Shown piece by piece: positions 23,816 through 35,745 of a stretch of DNA of 64,000 bases. Under the pieces are notes generated by a model that was not told the DNA's origin, did not search any database, and was given only the letters and a program-made list of their open reading frames with translations. Source of the stretch: Hermatobates lingyangjiaoensis (lineage: Eukaryota > Arthropoda > Insecta > Hemiptera > Hermatobatidae); assembly GCA_026182355.1 (NCBI GenBank), contig JAPFBL010000084.1:10213501-10277500 (forward strand), in the 5' to 3' direction. A program made the position numbers and the translations under genes. The first letter of the stretch is position 1; each line of letters opens with the position of its first letter.

Positions 23816-23892
23816 TTTCTGTCGGTTTGTTGATTTGTCGGTCTGTCGGTTTGTCGGTTTGTCAGTTTGTCGGTTTGTCGGTTTGTCCGAAA
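23816..23892. repeat. (TGTCGGTT)n short tandem array
   Basis: About nine imperfect copies of an 8-base unit (TGTCGGTT with TGTCAGTT and TGTTGATT variants). It directly precedes the 147-bp duplication. Confidence 0.9.
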
Positions 23893-24195
23893 AATTTTGC
23901 CACAGGTAAACTCAGCCACCATAAGACATATCAAGTTGAAACTTTTACAGTAGATTTGTGTATGTCTAACTTAAAATATAGGCTCTGAATTGATTGAAAA
24001 TTCAACGAAGAAGTGAAATTATGGAAGTTTAAAGGAAAAACGTTTGTCACAAGTAAACTCAGCCACCATGAGACATAGAGAGCTGAAACTTTGACACTAG
24101 ATTTGTGTATGCCTAACTTAAAATATAGGCTCTAAATAGATTAATAATTCAGTACGGAAGCAAAGTTATGGGGCTTTAAGCTGTATTTTCCTAAC
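23893..24195. repeat. Two-copy tandem repeat, 147-bp period
   Basis: GTAAACTCAGCCACCAT occurs at 23906 and again at 24053, and the following 120 bases correspond (AAGTTGAAAC / GAGCTGAAAC, TAGATTTGTGTATG, TTAAAATATAGGCTCT). A GTCNGT-type satellite followed by such repeats is common in arthropod transposon ends; the class here is undetermined. Confidence 0.8.
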
Positions 24196-25555
24196 TTCAC
24201 AGACAAGTTTGTTTTGAAAATACACAGGTGTGGCAAGTAGGTATTGTTAGTTGATTTTAATTTCATTGAAGCATATGAATATATTGCGTATTTGACATCA
24301 TTGAAAAGGTGTTTCCCAGAGTTGAGGATGTACTATCTATTAAGAATAAATAGTTGTGTAAACGAGCAATTCTTAGCCCTTAATATGAACAGGCAGGAAA
24401 AGTCAACAAACAAGTTCTTACGCTATATCATACCGAGGAAAGAACTTACAAGTCAGTAAAGAGTGTGATTAGTGATGAGGAAGCAGTTCATTATTTAACT
24501 GAATCTTGACTTTGAATTTATTTCTCCTGGACTGCCTGCTCATGAGTAGAAACTTAAAGTAGGAGCACCAATCATGCTGAAATTTAGTAGCACTAACAAA
24601 TTTAATGTTACGAAACGTGAGTGCCCGAAAACTGTGCAAAGGGACACGGACTCTGACTTCGTGCTCTGTACAGATATGCCATAGACGAACATCATAACTG
24701 GGTGTGGTATTGGGGAGTCTGTGTGTATACCACCCATACCATTGATTCCGAGCCACTATTTGTTTCTGTTGATGCTAAATAGTCCTTTCAGAGTCTATTT
24801 CGCAATGACTTTAACTATGTCGCAAAGGGAGACTTTATCTAACGCAGGAATTCAAGTTAGCGAGACCAAGTTTTTCTCACATGGTCAACTGTAGTTTACT
24901 TGCTGACGATTCAGAGGTTCCAAATGTTTGTTCTTCCATGAACCTGAAGGACAAACAGCTAATGTATTGTATACAGAGGTATTTGCTTAACAGTGTACTA
25001 ATAATGATATTTTCTACTATTCTATAATTTCCAAATATAGTATTTGTATAATACTATAATTGGTATGGTATTTTGGAATACCAAGTATAATAGAATTTTT
25101 GAATCCGTCAAAGACGGGTATGTTTACTAGTATTTTAATATAAACATGAATTCAAAAACTAAAAATAGGACAAGACAAATTAGTTATTTTGACTTCATGA
25201 ATTTAAACTAAGGAATTCGTTATCGTAATTTTTGATACAATTAAAGATATAATAAGAAAATTTAATAAAAAACATGTGCTAAGGTTATTCAAGGCATAAT
25301 CTACCATTCTAAGTTCTAAGGAAGAAACTAAGTTTTTAAACCAGTAATGGTTCATGTCTGTACTAAACAGCATAAGTGCTACTTGATTCATTTAGTCTGT
25401 TTGTGATTATGACGAGGATCGTGTACTATACGGAAGATCTTTGTATCCTTTTAGAATTTTAAATTGTGGTATACGTAAAGACAAAATTAATAAAATGTTG
25501 TCGTGATTACAAATGAAATAGAAATTGAAGTTTTATGGAATTTGGGAGACTAAAT
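24196..25555. other. Unassigned sequence
   Basis: Two overlapping minus frames (24469-24756) lack recognisable motifs. The segment is less AT-rich and may be a decayed element, but I cannot name it. Confidence 0.35.
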
Positions 25556-25559
25556 AGTT

Positions 25560-26235
25560 CTAAAACTTATTTTAAACAGACCTACAGTAAATGTAGGTGA
25601 CAACCCCTCCCCCTAGCAACCTTATCCAGGTTATTTGTTCATCTATTACATTTACTGAAGTTCTCCAAATAGTCTGAGGAATTAAGATTGTACGGATAAC
25701 AGAGACTATGAACATGTCCATTGAATGTGTTTTCATACATTGAGTCCTAATTTCGTGATGAGAGAGTAGTGGTTGCCGCTTGGTCATTAAGACTTGCTTC
25801 TATTTTCTATGTTGTGTCGATTATCTTTAAATAAAAGAAATCATAACAGGTGCCTACTATGCACCATTGCTGCCAAGTTTAGGTGCATTTGCAGAAATAG
25901 AGTCGTTTCACTAAAGCTGTTTTCATTGCGAAAAACTATTAATTGCCTCGAATACCCTCCTTACTCACGAGATCTGCCCTCAAACTTTTATCTTTTCTAT
26001 GCTGAAAGTTGCAGTAAGAGGTAAAATATTTTTGTCGAGTGAGGAATATCCATCATCGTCTTTGTAAACAACTAATTTGTAAAGAAACCATTACTATTTG
26101 GTGGAGGGGGGGGGGGCATCGATGGAAAATGGGTATATTACAGGCAGACCATGTTGAAAAATAAAAATAAATTCCAAAAAAAAATTATTTCTATCTTTGT
26201 TAGGTCGTAAACTTTTTAAACAAACCTCGTATCAT
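25560..26235 (+). mobile_element. mariner transposon remnant
   Basis: The plus strand reads VDYL-stop-IKEIITGAYYAPLL at about 25810-25875 and, after a frame change, LEYPPYSRDLPSNFYLF at about 25950-25998. These match the mariner blocks DYLPKGKTITGxYY and HPPYSPDLAPSDYHLF, the latter holding the third catalytic Asp. The right end, read on minus, is ACGAGGTTTGTTTAAAAAGT, like mariner inverted repeats. The 5' half of the transposase is missing or unrecognisable, so the left boundary is approximate. Confidence 0.75.
26103..26116. repeat. Poly-G run
   Basis: GGAGGGGGGGGGG inside the mariner remnant; probably slippage and a likely sequencing-error site. Confidence 0.8.
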
Positions 26236-26472
26236 CTATATATAATAAACAAATTTGGATATGTAGAAGTCTATTTTACTTAGTACCTCCTAACAGTAAT
26301 AAACATATCATATGTGTTTCTTCTGTGTAGATATTCTTACATACTTCTCCTAAGTTTGTGTAGATTTTAAGTGAAAGTATATTATTTGTATAAGATTGTT
26401 GAAATAGTCCGGTATTTTATAAAGGAAATTTAACTAAACAAAAATCATTTTGTAAAATTTATATTCACAATA

Positions 26473-26545
26473 CCTATATATATTATAATTATAATAATAT
26501 AATAATAATATTATAATTATAATAATAATAATTATAATAAACTAA
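26473..26545. repeat. AAT/ATT-rich imperfect microsatellite
   Basis: Interleaved AATAAT and TATTATAATTATAAT runs with internal symmetry. Confidence 0.85.
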
Positions 26546-28550
26546 TATATTTAATAGTGAAATTTAAATCTACCATACTGCCACATTATTTATTATTTCT
26601 CCATCATTCTTATAACTTGAGACTTACATCTACTTAGAGTCGTTGTTATTGTTTCTTTCATATTTTAACTATAATGGTTAAAATGTTTATTTTATCAAAA
26701 ATGTTTCTTTTTGAAATTTTTTTTAAAGTACTATTCTTGTTTAAACTTGCTAGTAACTACCCATAATTCATCATCTGTATTGTTTTGCAAGGGAATGGGA
26801 ATGAATAGTGAAGTCATTTTACTTATAGCATTCTATAAGAGATTTTTGATAACTAATCTTCACATACATACCCCAGATTCCACATCTTGTAATACGGGAA
26901 ATTCTCAGTTGATACTTACGGAGTCATTCATAATAGAAAATCTCCCTGAGTGCTTTTATCAATAAGGTTACTTGAGGAACAACTTATGTATGCTTCCATA
27001 GTCTGAAACACTTCAACCATATATAGACATAAAATTTTTGAATCCTAACCAACGTTCAATCTTTTAAGGATTTAGAAAAACTTAATGTATCTGAAATAGT
27101 TCTTTATGTTTTATTTGTAATGGATGAAAACAATAATTTAAGTGAGGTTAAATTGTATTTTTTATATCATTATTTGGAATGTACTTTAATTGAAAATTAA
27201 TGCTTTTATTTGTATAAAAGTATTCCAGTGAGATGAATAGTATTTTTTGGTCATATATATCAACAACAGAATGAAACTATGGTAATTATTAACGCAAGAA
27301 GAAAGTATTTGACTTCGTTACTCTCATTAATTATCCCTTGGTTTTTTCTGCCAAATTACAATTATAAATTCTTTTATTACTTATGTATGGTACTAAAGTT
27401 TAGTACGATTACAGGTTTAGTGCAGTACTAAAAGTTAACTGTAATAAGTTGACAGTTCACTGCTAGATATTTAGCGATATTCATTCTTTCCTTCTATCAG
27501 TCTTTCTTTTTCTGTGTTTGACTTCTCTGACATGAAATCCTCCACCGTCTATATGAAAATATGGCAATTAGTGGCAGTATGAGTATAAAAGATTCAGCCC
27601 TTGGAGTTATGATTGTATTTTGAATGTAATCTTATTCATTTGTATCCACCTAAAGAGAGAATGAATAGAGAATAAATGATAATAATCACAAGTTAAATAC
27701 AAAATAATTATATTACCATAATTGTAATTATATGCAGAATATTGCAAACATATATTTAATTGATAGTCTGCTCATTTAAAAATGAAGTCTCTTCTGTATA
27801 CAGAATGGAGACTGTGATGCAATGTATGCCAGTCGAAGAGGAATGATGCCACTTACATAAATAATTAAACGTGATTTCATTATTATTATATATATCACAT
27901 ATAAAACAATATAGTTTGAAGTACCTAGTTGACAGAAATGACTGCTTAAAGATGAGACTGAGGTGTTGCCATTATCAGGAGGATTACGGATCTCTTTCAA
28001 GAGTTGACTACTAAATACTAGTATGTACGTGTATCGAATCAACAAATTGAAGTCGACTCAAATCAACAATTGCTGTTTTACTTTTAAAAATCTAACACAT
28101 AATTTTGTTTAATTTATAATATTATCATTTGTGTAAACTAATTATCAGTTTTAAAAGAAAGTTGATTAAACTGGTTGAATATTATTATTCCTGAAATCTT
28201 TTCCTTCAGAGTAAAGTCACTCAGAAAAGTGAGTTATGAGGTATTCTTGTGTTAAGTATTGCTATGGAATGGTTGTGTGGTAATTGTATCAACTCTTATT
28301 ATATCAACTGTAAATTATCTCTACTTATTTTAACGAATTTGATTTGTACATGCTAAATAATTCTACAGCAGCAAACTCCGTCTCCTCAACCTAATCCTGT
28401 AATTAGAGTAGTAAGGATTACTATGATTAATTGTAAGTTTGATTGTTATTTTTCAACTCTAGATTGTTATTTTTGAATTCTAAAGAATGAATTCAATGTT
28501 AAGTAAATAATGTTTTGGATGTTAAACAGAGTAAATGGTATAAAAGGGGT
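26546..28550. other. Unassigned AT-rich intronic sequence
   Basis: No supported feature. Short frames have no family motifs. Confidence 0.45.
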
Positions 28551-28554
28551 CATG

Positions 28555-28890
28555 TTTGGGATGATCAGAATCCAAAAGTGTCGGTAGGAGTAGTGAGGTA
28601 TGCCAACCCAAGTTTTGTGGGAAAGCAAGGCTGGCCGTAGCGTGTGGTCACGCTGCACCCACTAATAATCTCTGGTTAATTGGCTCTTGCAACCCCAGCT
28701 GTCAGGCACAGGGATTGACAGGGCCAACCCCCGGATCTTACTTATTTATACCAATTACTGGGACTCTTACCAAGAGCTGCCTAACGCCGACCTTCTCCCT
28801 CTTTGTAATCTCCTCTTTAGACTTCAGTATTCTTTCACACCAGGAAATTGTTACACCTTTCCCTTCGAGTATCGGAATAGATAATACCTC
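28555..28890. promoter_or_regulatory. GC-richer island with paired Meis-type sites
   Basis: CTGTCA (28699-28704) and TGACAG (28716-28721) are both exact Meis/Hth core sites, in opposite orientations 11 bases apart. They sit between TTAATTGGCTCTTGC and GGGCCAACCCCC. Known: Meis/Hth binds TGACAG. Inference: this could be an autoregulatory element of the gene whose exon lies 11.6 kb upstream. Two overlapping plus frames here show no domain. Confidence 0.4.
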
Positions 28891-31800
28891 ATTGGACAAA
28901 GTTCATTACAACTTAACATTACTAAATTGTCAATGTCTTACCATTTATATTGAATATCAAATTTAAAGTATGGGCATGAATAAATTTATAATTCATTTCA
29001 TTAGAACTAGATTAATGGTAAGAAAGGAAAAGTGGGTCTTGTAAACATTTTGGTATTTATAAATGCGTATTAAAACTTAATGCATTCATGTATAGTAGGC
29101 TAAAAGCCATATATTAGTGTAAAGCACAATAAGCTCTTTTTCTTCGCTCTATTGAATAGAAGTCTTGGTTTGATTTTCAAGCCATACAAACATCGTTTTC
29201 TGGTGACGTTGGATGCTGAAATATTAAAGTGACTCTTTGTTAGAGTTTGTCTGCTTGTTTTTCTAATCCTCAATTTTATACATACTATAAGGTTTTTCAG
29301 TTTGTACTCGAAATAAAAGTCAACATCTAAACCATAGTAAACAATTTAGAAATGGAACTAAGTTCTTTCTAAACAACTGGTTACGTTTCTCGTCAAGTAT
29401 GACACTGGAGTAGTTATTACGGTTTAAAAATTTTGATCCTACTTTTAAATTTATTACTATGGTTTAAGCATTGAATTTATTTCATGTGCTTGTTGTGAAA
29501 TCTTGTTTATATAAATGTATATGTAAAGAAGGAAGAGACGTTTCACGTGGAAAAACAAATCAAGTTACGTAGAAAAAAGTAACACATCTTCTATTTACAA
29601 TTGACTAACTTCTCTTCAAGTTAACGACTGTGTTGACAGTCGTTATTTTGACTATAACTGTATTTTGACAGAGATGTGGAGCTACTGGGGGTTCATCTAT
29701 TCAAGAGTTTTCTACAATTACTGCGATTGACATTTAGAATATTATAATAGTGAAGAGAGCTGAAACAAACCAGTCATTTACTGGAGTAAATTGGCGACAA
29801 TATAAATGTTTCGTGACACATCGTATCTAAATGTATGAAAGAAAATGCAATTGGCATGAAAATTAATAACTATTATATCAGTATCATCAGTTACTATGAA
29901 AAACTGACTAGTCAGTATATAAAAATCAACCAACATATCCTTTTCCCTAAATATTTAAAGACAGCGTTTTTAGCATTTTGAAATAATAATTAATGCCAGC
30001 ATAAATACATGTGAATAACAAAATAGCGTCAAGCAGGGAGCTTTCAACGCTAAAGTCAAGAAAACTAAACAAGTGTTTGTTAACAGTAGCTATTCAAATG
30101 AATTATTTAACGAGATATAGAAGAGCACTTATAGTCAAGACAAAAGAGAAGGATAAATGAAGAAACTTGAATTGATCAGCAAATTCTATTATAGAAATCA
30201 GTACCTACTCAGAGGAACTCAAACGGGATGAAAGGAAGGATGTCGAATAAGAGAAATAATCTTATGCTTTTCAAAGCAATTTAAAATGAAAAACTAATAA
30301 TAACTGAGTGCTCTAGATGCTTTTCTTAAAACCTCTACTGTTAGCAGTTTATTTATGAAAAATAGAATAAGGCATATGCTCTGTAGTGAATGATACAAAT
30401 CTAGTGTATGAATACAAATATAATGGCGGGAGCTGTGAACCGCATAAATATGCATATGTTGAAATGACTGCAATAAATAGAGCCACAGTAAAATACTTGT
30501 TCCCCATGCAAAAATAAGAAAGAGAGAGAATAAAGACTACAGACATAAACGCAGAAACCCTCCTCATACAAAAATAGAAGTCAAGTATATATTTTAGCTA
30601 GATTAAAGTGACTAGATTTTAAATCTTTTCTGATCTGTTCAAATCTAAGTTACCTCGTTGATTGGACAAATTAATGTGCTTACTGATACTGACTACTTAC
30701 AGATTCTGACATATGAAAAGGAAACTGAAAGAGAATATTATTCATCTCTTAATGACAACTGTTGAATAGTTGACTAACAGAAATAAATGTACTGTGTAGA
30801 TAAATGTGAAGGGTATTTTTGATTACGATTGCGAAGCTAATAACAATTAAATATTAGTGATGTACTCGTATCTTTTGATGAGAGACCAATATATTGGGAT
30901 TTATGTTCATTTAGAACATATGAACACAGATTTTGAGTTGAAGGGGTATCTGGACCCTGATGTTTCTTATAATGTTGTGCTGTAGTTTTACTGTAAAGAT
31001 TCTCTCGTTGGTTCTATAACTGTCTGAATATTGGCTCTGGTAGAAGATTTTATAAATGTTGCGTGTTCCTTTGAACATCGTCTTTTTTATTTTGAATTTT
31101 GTTTTAGTTGTTAATATAATCTTTCGATTGTTTATCTCTAATGCTACAACCATTGTTTATTAAGATTGTTCGGGTTCGCTTACATATAAAATCTTCCAAT
31201 TTGAAGATATTTTACATGCTCTGTAGGTTAAACCTTTTATCTTCCTTTTTCTTTCCTCATAAAAAGAAGGAAGCACCACTTTTGAATCGGTTTAAAAACA
31301 TCAGCATTGAATATTTGTCTCCGATTTCTTATAGTGTGACGTTGAAAACGTTTATGTTTTTATCGATTCCTGATCTTGAATTACTTTCTAATTTTCCGTT
31401 TCATACTTTCGTTAGAGGTAGACATTCATATAATGAATACAAAATTGAAATTTCTCTCCATTTTCTGAATAACTCTCAAGTTTTGCATCGTGCAAAACTT
31501 GAGGGTAACTCATCAAGACATTTATTTTCGTGTTTCATAATATTTTATCTGAAGCCTAGGTATATTTTTAACTACGCTTCAGTCTATGGAGACCATCCTC
31601 GGAGTAATAATAATTAATTAACATAATAATATCTTAAAAAGTTATAAAAATTTATACATTTGACATATAATATAACTATTACAAAACTATATTGTTCTAC
31701 ACCATAAACTGAGAGGTTAAAACCTCTAGTTTTATGTTCTACTCCATAAACAGTTGGTAGTCTGTTTCCTGTTTTGTTCTTAAACCCTAGTTTTGCTTCC

Positions 31801-32984
31801 CCTTGTTGTCTGAGATGAAGTTGTCCTCTTGAATCTCCATGTATATGCTTTCTACTAGATTATTAATATAAGGGGCCCTGTTCCAATGTATTGAGGGTCA
31901 CCTTAATAACTAGCCTGCTATGATCCCATTCCTGATATAATACTTCGGTGTTGTTTGTCAACAGTTCTCTTGTCAGCTTAATTTTATGGGTATTTAGAGT
32001 ATGGTGTTTCCTATAAGCACATGGAATAAAAATAAAATTTTAAATTACATTAAAAAATTCATAAATAGTATTAAGATAGTATGCCCTTTATGTTATGTTA
32101 TGAATCTGATGGGGACTAGTTTCTAGGTTGAAATATCTTAATTGTATCTCTGAATTTTTCACAGTGGTTTGATGTACATTTTATTCGTCTTTTTAGTTGC
32201 AGAACGTATACAATATTAAAATAATATAACTATAGAAAATATAATACTTAAGCATACACTAAACGTGGGTGAGATTGCTATTTCCAATGTTGTTCATTTT
32301 TTTATTATATTGTTATTAAATAATGCAATTATTATTGAATAACAAAACATCTAATTTGATAAAATGTTCTATACTTGGCTCGGAGTTATGTTAAATTACA
32401 AATTTTATTCAATAATCTCATCACTTCAGTGTCCATGTATGACTGTGAACACGAATTAGTGATACATATTACAGTTGATCATGAATAGTCCAAAAAAAAT
32501 TATATACAGATGGGTAGTAATAGGGGACTAGTAGTACTAAATATGTTGGAATGACAATTGATGTGGTGGTTATCAGACACGATCGTGCGCAGATGTTCTG
32601 CCTTAATAACTGACCCTAAGACTTGGTGTTTACGTCCATCAGGCAGGACTGTCTACCAACCTCCAACAGAAAATCTAATACACAGTATCTACAGATAGGA
32701 ATAATGAACAATGAAGAGTCACAACTTATTGTTTACTTTTAAATAAAGTTGGTCCATACAATATAATGTAAAATGAATTTTGCAACACTGAGGTTTAGCT
32801 CAGAAATTATGATAAAGTAGAAATTTCAAATATATCTATTGGTAGATAACTATTCAATTAAATATTTATCCATGAAAAAACCCCGGGGTCAAAAGCCATA
32901 GAGTAAACATGCGAAATAAAAATTATCTGAATCACAGTAAAAGGTGTATTTTACTTCTACACATTCTCACTCATACAGAAGAAA
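28891..32984. other. Unassigned AT-rich intronic block
   Basis: A PLE tail relic may lie at 29455-29530 (ATGGTTTAAGCATTGAATT..CATGTG..TTGTGAAATCTTG). A hairpin at about 31470-31503 has the stem CTCAAGTTTTGCA. Another small palindrome at about 31715-31730 has GAGGTTAAAACCTC. The 158-codon plus frame at 31141-31617 spans the first hairpin and has no recognisable domain. Confidence 0.4.
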
Positions 32985-33230
32985 GTGATGTAGGACATCT
33001 CGTGATGTATTGAGAAGGGGGAGAGACAAGAAGGGTATTTTAAAAGGCGTAAAGTGTAATAAAAGGGAAGAAAGAGCTAGGCATTGCCAGTCAGTGTAAG
33101 CAAAAGAGTTCAGGAAGAAATAAGTAAAAGTTATCTGCTAGCTGTCAACCCTTGTAGACAAAACTATTACTCTTGTTAACACTGAGTCTATTTTGAATAA
33201 CCCATTACTAGTTTCTAGTGTTTGCCCTAT
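32985..33230 (-). mobile_element. PLE 3'-region fragment
   Basis: Matches, in order, the 3' untranslated part of the PLE copies at 36.35-36.55 and 49.13-49.43 kb: GTATTGAGAAGGGGGAGAGA, TATTTTAAAAGGCGTAAAG, AAGTTATCTGCTAGCTGTCAACCC and the end of the endonuclease ORF. It is closest to the 49 kb copy. No intact coding remains. Confidence 0.7.
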
Positions 33231-33625
33231 TAAACTGAGTCAAAGATTGACTCCATCTCTTGCCTCCTTCCATTGACTCAACCCGCGTACTCCAGGGATG
33301 TATATTTAGTTGTAATCAATTGTACTTAAGTATAACTTATATACTTAAATTATACTTAATTATCATTTAATTTTATTTTGATTTATTTATTAGTATATTA
33401 ATGTATTAATTTCCTATTACATAAAATTTTAATTTTCTATTAAATTCTTTTGTTCTTATTTTTTTTTCATAATGTTCTTCTTCATTTCCTGGTATATATT
33501 TTGTTTTCATCCTGGCCAATTTGAAGTTGTTCTGAAAAACTGTTCAGTTAGCTTTCCTCTTCTCTCCGTGCAATTTCCTCTTCTGAAGACGACAGTAAAA
33601 GGTTCTAAATTTGAAAGTGGTTTTA

Positions 33626-33663
<38 letters not shown>

Positions 33664-33704
33664 TTTAACACATAGAAAAGAACACAGAAAGACACTACAG
33701 AACT

Positions 33705-33745
33705 CACTTCGATATTTCGACATCCGTCGTCATCGGGAAGAAGTG
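33705..33745 (-). ncRNA. Hammerhead-ribozyme-like motif, family F1
   Basis: Minus strand: CACUUC (stem I) + UUC spacer + CCGAUGA + C + GAC-GGAU-GUC (stem II) + GAAA + U-A-U + C + GAAGUG (stem I, six pairs). Cleavage site AUC. The core has C instead of U at position 4, the only change from CUGAUGA; the 63.1 kb family member keeps U. Confidence 0.55.
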
Positions 33746-33827
33746 CGAAGTACTCGCGTTGAGAAGCAAACTACTACTCAGTAGCAAACTACTGAGTAGT
33801 AGTTTGCTTCTCAACGCGAGTACTTCG

Positions 33828-33868
33828 CACTTCTTCCCGATGACGACGGATGTCGAAATATCGAAGTG
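33828..33868 (+). ncRNA. Hammerhead-ribozyme-like motif, family F1 (partner arm)
   Basis: The same motif on plus, with identical CCGAUGA core, GAC/GUC stem II, AUC site and six-pair CACUUC/GAAGUG stem I. On the plus strand it would be part of the host pre-mRNA if the homeobox gene is transcribed through here. Confidence 0.55.
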
Positions 33869-33975
33869 AGTTCTGTAGTGTCTTTCTGTGTTCTTTTCTA
33901 TGTGTTAAAGTGTTTATTGTCCACACGGACCTTTCATTTTATTCGAAGTATATATATATATATATATATATAAAA

Positions 33976-34205
33976 CAAGATTTCACGTTAAATAAATGAA
34001 ATGAAAATTACGTCTAAACCACAGTAAGAAAATCAGAAAACTGTTCAGGATCTTTCAACCAAAACATGTGGTCTTCGCCTAGTCACCGTGATACTAACCC
34101 AGTATCAGTGAGAATCTGATAAAAATCACTTGCTTTAGCAGAAAGATCTTACCCATTTTTCTGATTTTGATGTTGTGGTTTAGACGTTGAAATACATGTT
34201 ATACA
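33976..34205. repeat. Diverged F4-like palindrome
   Basis: The left arm starts AAACAAGATTTCACG, then TCTAAACCACAGTAAGAAAATCAGAAAAC and AGGATCTTTCAACC; the right arm reverses it (GAAAGATCTTACCC..TTTTTCTGATTTT..TTGTGGTTTAGACGTTGAA). The centre CTAACCCAGTATCAGTGAGA has drifted and no complete hammerhead core survives. Confidence 0.65.
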
Positions 34206-34824
34206 TGTAATGACTAAAGAAACTCTGAAAAAAAAATAAATATTTCAACAGAACGCATCCGGGAGGAAAGTTTTGGAGGAAGGAATTATTTCGATATGGG
34301 ACTAAGTAGATTTTGTTACAACATAATGTTGTAAAATGTTACAACATAACATTTTAATTTAAATTTTTGTTTTAACTGTAGAGTCTTATGGTTTAAAAAA
34401 TAAGAGTTAAGATATGCAGAAAGACGCGTCAGGGGAGAAGGTTTGAAGTTAAGTAAGAATCAAAAAGAGACATAACTGACTGCATAATAATTACTAGTGA
34501 AGAATTTACAGCGTTAAAAACACAAGTTAGAAATTTGGGAGAAAAATTAAAGGACTTCGAATCAAAACATTCAAAATTAGTACTCATATTGAAGCACTGA
34601 ATAATCGCTGCTATCAAGCAATGATACCAACGCTCAGATATAACCACACCAAAATAAGGTCACAATCAAGGCATGATCCATGAATAAAGAAGGAACAACA
34701 CAGAAAAGAAATATGCAATATGTAGCTATGTAAATTTAATTATAGTATAACAGCCACACAAAACTATTTGCTCAGAGAGTTCTCTCTAATTTTTTTTGCC
34801 GTTATAGCTTTCTTTAGGCAATAT

Positions 34825-34990
34825 TATATATATATATATATATATAGGAGTTGGGTTTTTGACTCTGTCGAAGACCGCTTGTTACGGTTGAAAGATCTTA
34901 GTCTTGTTTTCCCATTTTCTTATTGTGGTTTGATCATTGATTGTTATTTCACGTGTTTATGTGAAATCTTTAAATATATTTATATATGGA
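34825..34990 (+). repeat. Single F4 terminal repeat
   Basis: (TA)n, then the plus F4 arm alone: GTTGGGTTTTTGACT, hammerhead-like core, GTCTTGTTTTCCCATTTTC, TTGTGGTTTGATCATTGATT and the TTTCACGTG..GTGAAA hairpin. It lacks the mirror arm seen at other F4 sites. Confidence 0.8.
34861..34903 (+). ncRNA. Decayed hammerhead-like motif, family F4
   Basis: GACU + CUGUCGA + A + GACCG/CGGUU + GAAA + GAUC + UU + AGUC. The core A6 is U, an essential position in hammerheads, so it should be inactive although every helix is intact. Confidence 0.45.
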
Positions 34991-35244
34991 GATATTTACA
35001 TATTAGGCGATTTGATTGTATAAATAAATAAATTTTATGTATATTCGTATAGAATTTAAAATAATAATTCAAGCTTCTGTTATATGTTTGCATATATTGC
35101 TCCATTTTACACCATACTCAGGCTGATTTGTTGTTTTGATTGTGTTTTAAATATATCTCTTTCTGCCAAAGTGTAGTTGCTGCAAATATTAGATGTTTTC
35201 ATCTGTATCTTGTATAACTAACAGATTTTTAGTCGGACTAGACA

Positions 35245-35410
35245 TTTTTCTGAGTGAAACATAAATTCTTGTACACCTGCACTGACGCCGCAGCTGCCCT
35301 GCCTCGCGATCCCAAGCTGATGTTTCTAGCAAGACCTTTTTCCTGCCGGCTGTCAGTCCAATTGGAGTGTTCCTACTCCCTTCTTGGAGTCACGCGAGAA
35401 TTTCTTCTTC
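35245..35410. promoter_or_regulatory. GC-richer island, candidate regulatory element
   Basis: Includes GACGCCGCAGCTGCCCTGCC (two GCAGCTG-like E-box overlaps) and CCGGCTGTCAGTCCAATTGG, which holds a Meis core (CTGTCA) beside a CCAAT. Candidate control DNA on composition and motif. Confidence 0.35.
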
Positions 35411-35516
35411 AGCCTTCCTTGTTTAGCCAAATTACTTAGCATGAGTGTTTTTATCCTTTTATCTGAAAGTTATCTCAACAGGATTGCATACCTCTTTTCA
35501 TTGTTTTGTTTGTATC

Positions 35517-35517
<1 letters not shown>

Positions 35518-35579
<62 letters not shown>
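35518..35579. repeat. Long (TA)n microsatellite
   Basis: About 60 bases of uninterrupted TA, joining the truncated end of a PLE ORF fragment. Confidence 0.95.
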
Positions 35580-35581
<2 letters not shown>

Positions 35582-35745
35582 TTTTATTAAAACTTATGCC
35601 TATTTCTAATTTCACACCTTTTCGAGTTAATTTTTCCCATCTTCTGACCTCTGGCTTCCAAGAGTTCGGGACAAGATATATTAATTCTCCAAAAATTTTT
35701 ATTTTTATAAACCATGTTTCGATCCACATCGACCATTTTCAAGGT
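35580..35745 (-). pseudogene. PLE ORF N-terminal fragment with 5' hammerhead-like remnant
   Basis: Minus reading KIFGELIYLVPNSWKPEVRR, WEKLTRKGVKLEIGISFNKT, then YI repeats. Upstream on minus, CTTGAAAATGGTCGATGTGG leads to ATCGAAACATGG: stem II U+GGUC/GAUC, GAAA, and a C-AUG-G-U stem III whose loop is again AUG. The core has drifted. FGELIY is shared with 10.6-10.8 kb. Confidence 0.65.

Larger units (their letters stand above)
33630..33975. repeat. F1 palindrome with head-to-head hammerhead-like motifs
   Basis: Nearly identical arms meet near 33787 (CTACTACTCAGTAGCAAACTACTGAGTAGTAG). Each arm reads CTTCTCAACGCGAGTACTTCGC, the hammerhead-like core, GAGTTCTGTAGTGTCTTTC, TGTGTTCTTTTCTATGTGTT. 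The right arm continues to TTCGAAG and (TA)n; the left begins in (TA)n. The arms look nearly identical, so the palindrome is young. Confidence 0.85.

Noticed and set aside
24469..24756. Two minus frames of 65 and 95 codons
   Set aside because: They overlap in different frames and match no family I recognise; possibly a decayed transposon.
31141..31617. 158-codon open frame on plus
   Set aside because: No recognisable domain, AT-rich composition, crosses a small hairpin, and no splice or promoter context; the longest frames expected by chance in this window are of similar length.
35280..35400. Coding exon in a GC-rich patch
   Set aside because: The 61-codon frame shows no domain and lacks a convincing donor and acceptor pair; composition fits a regulatory island better.
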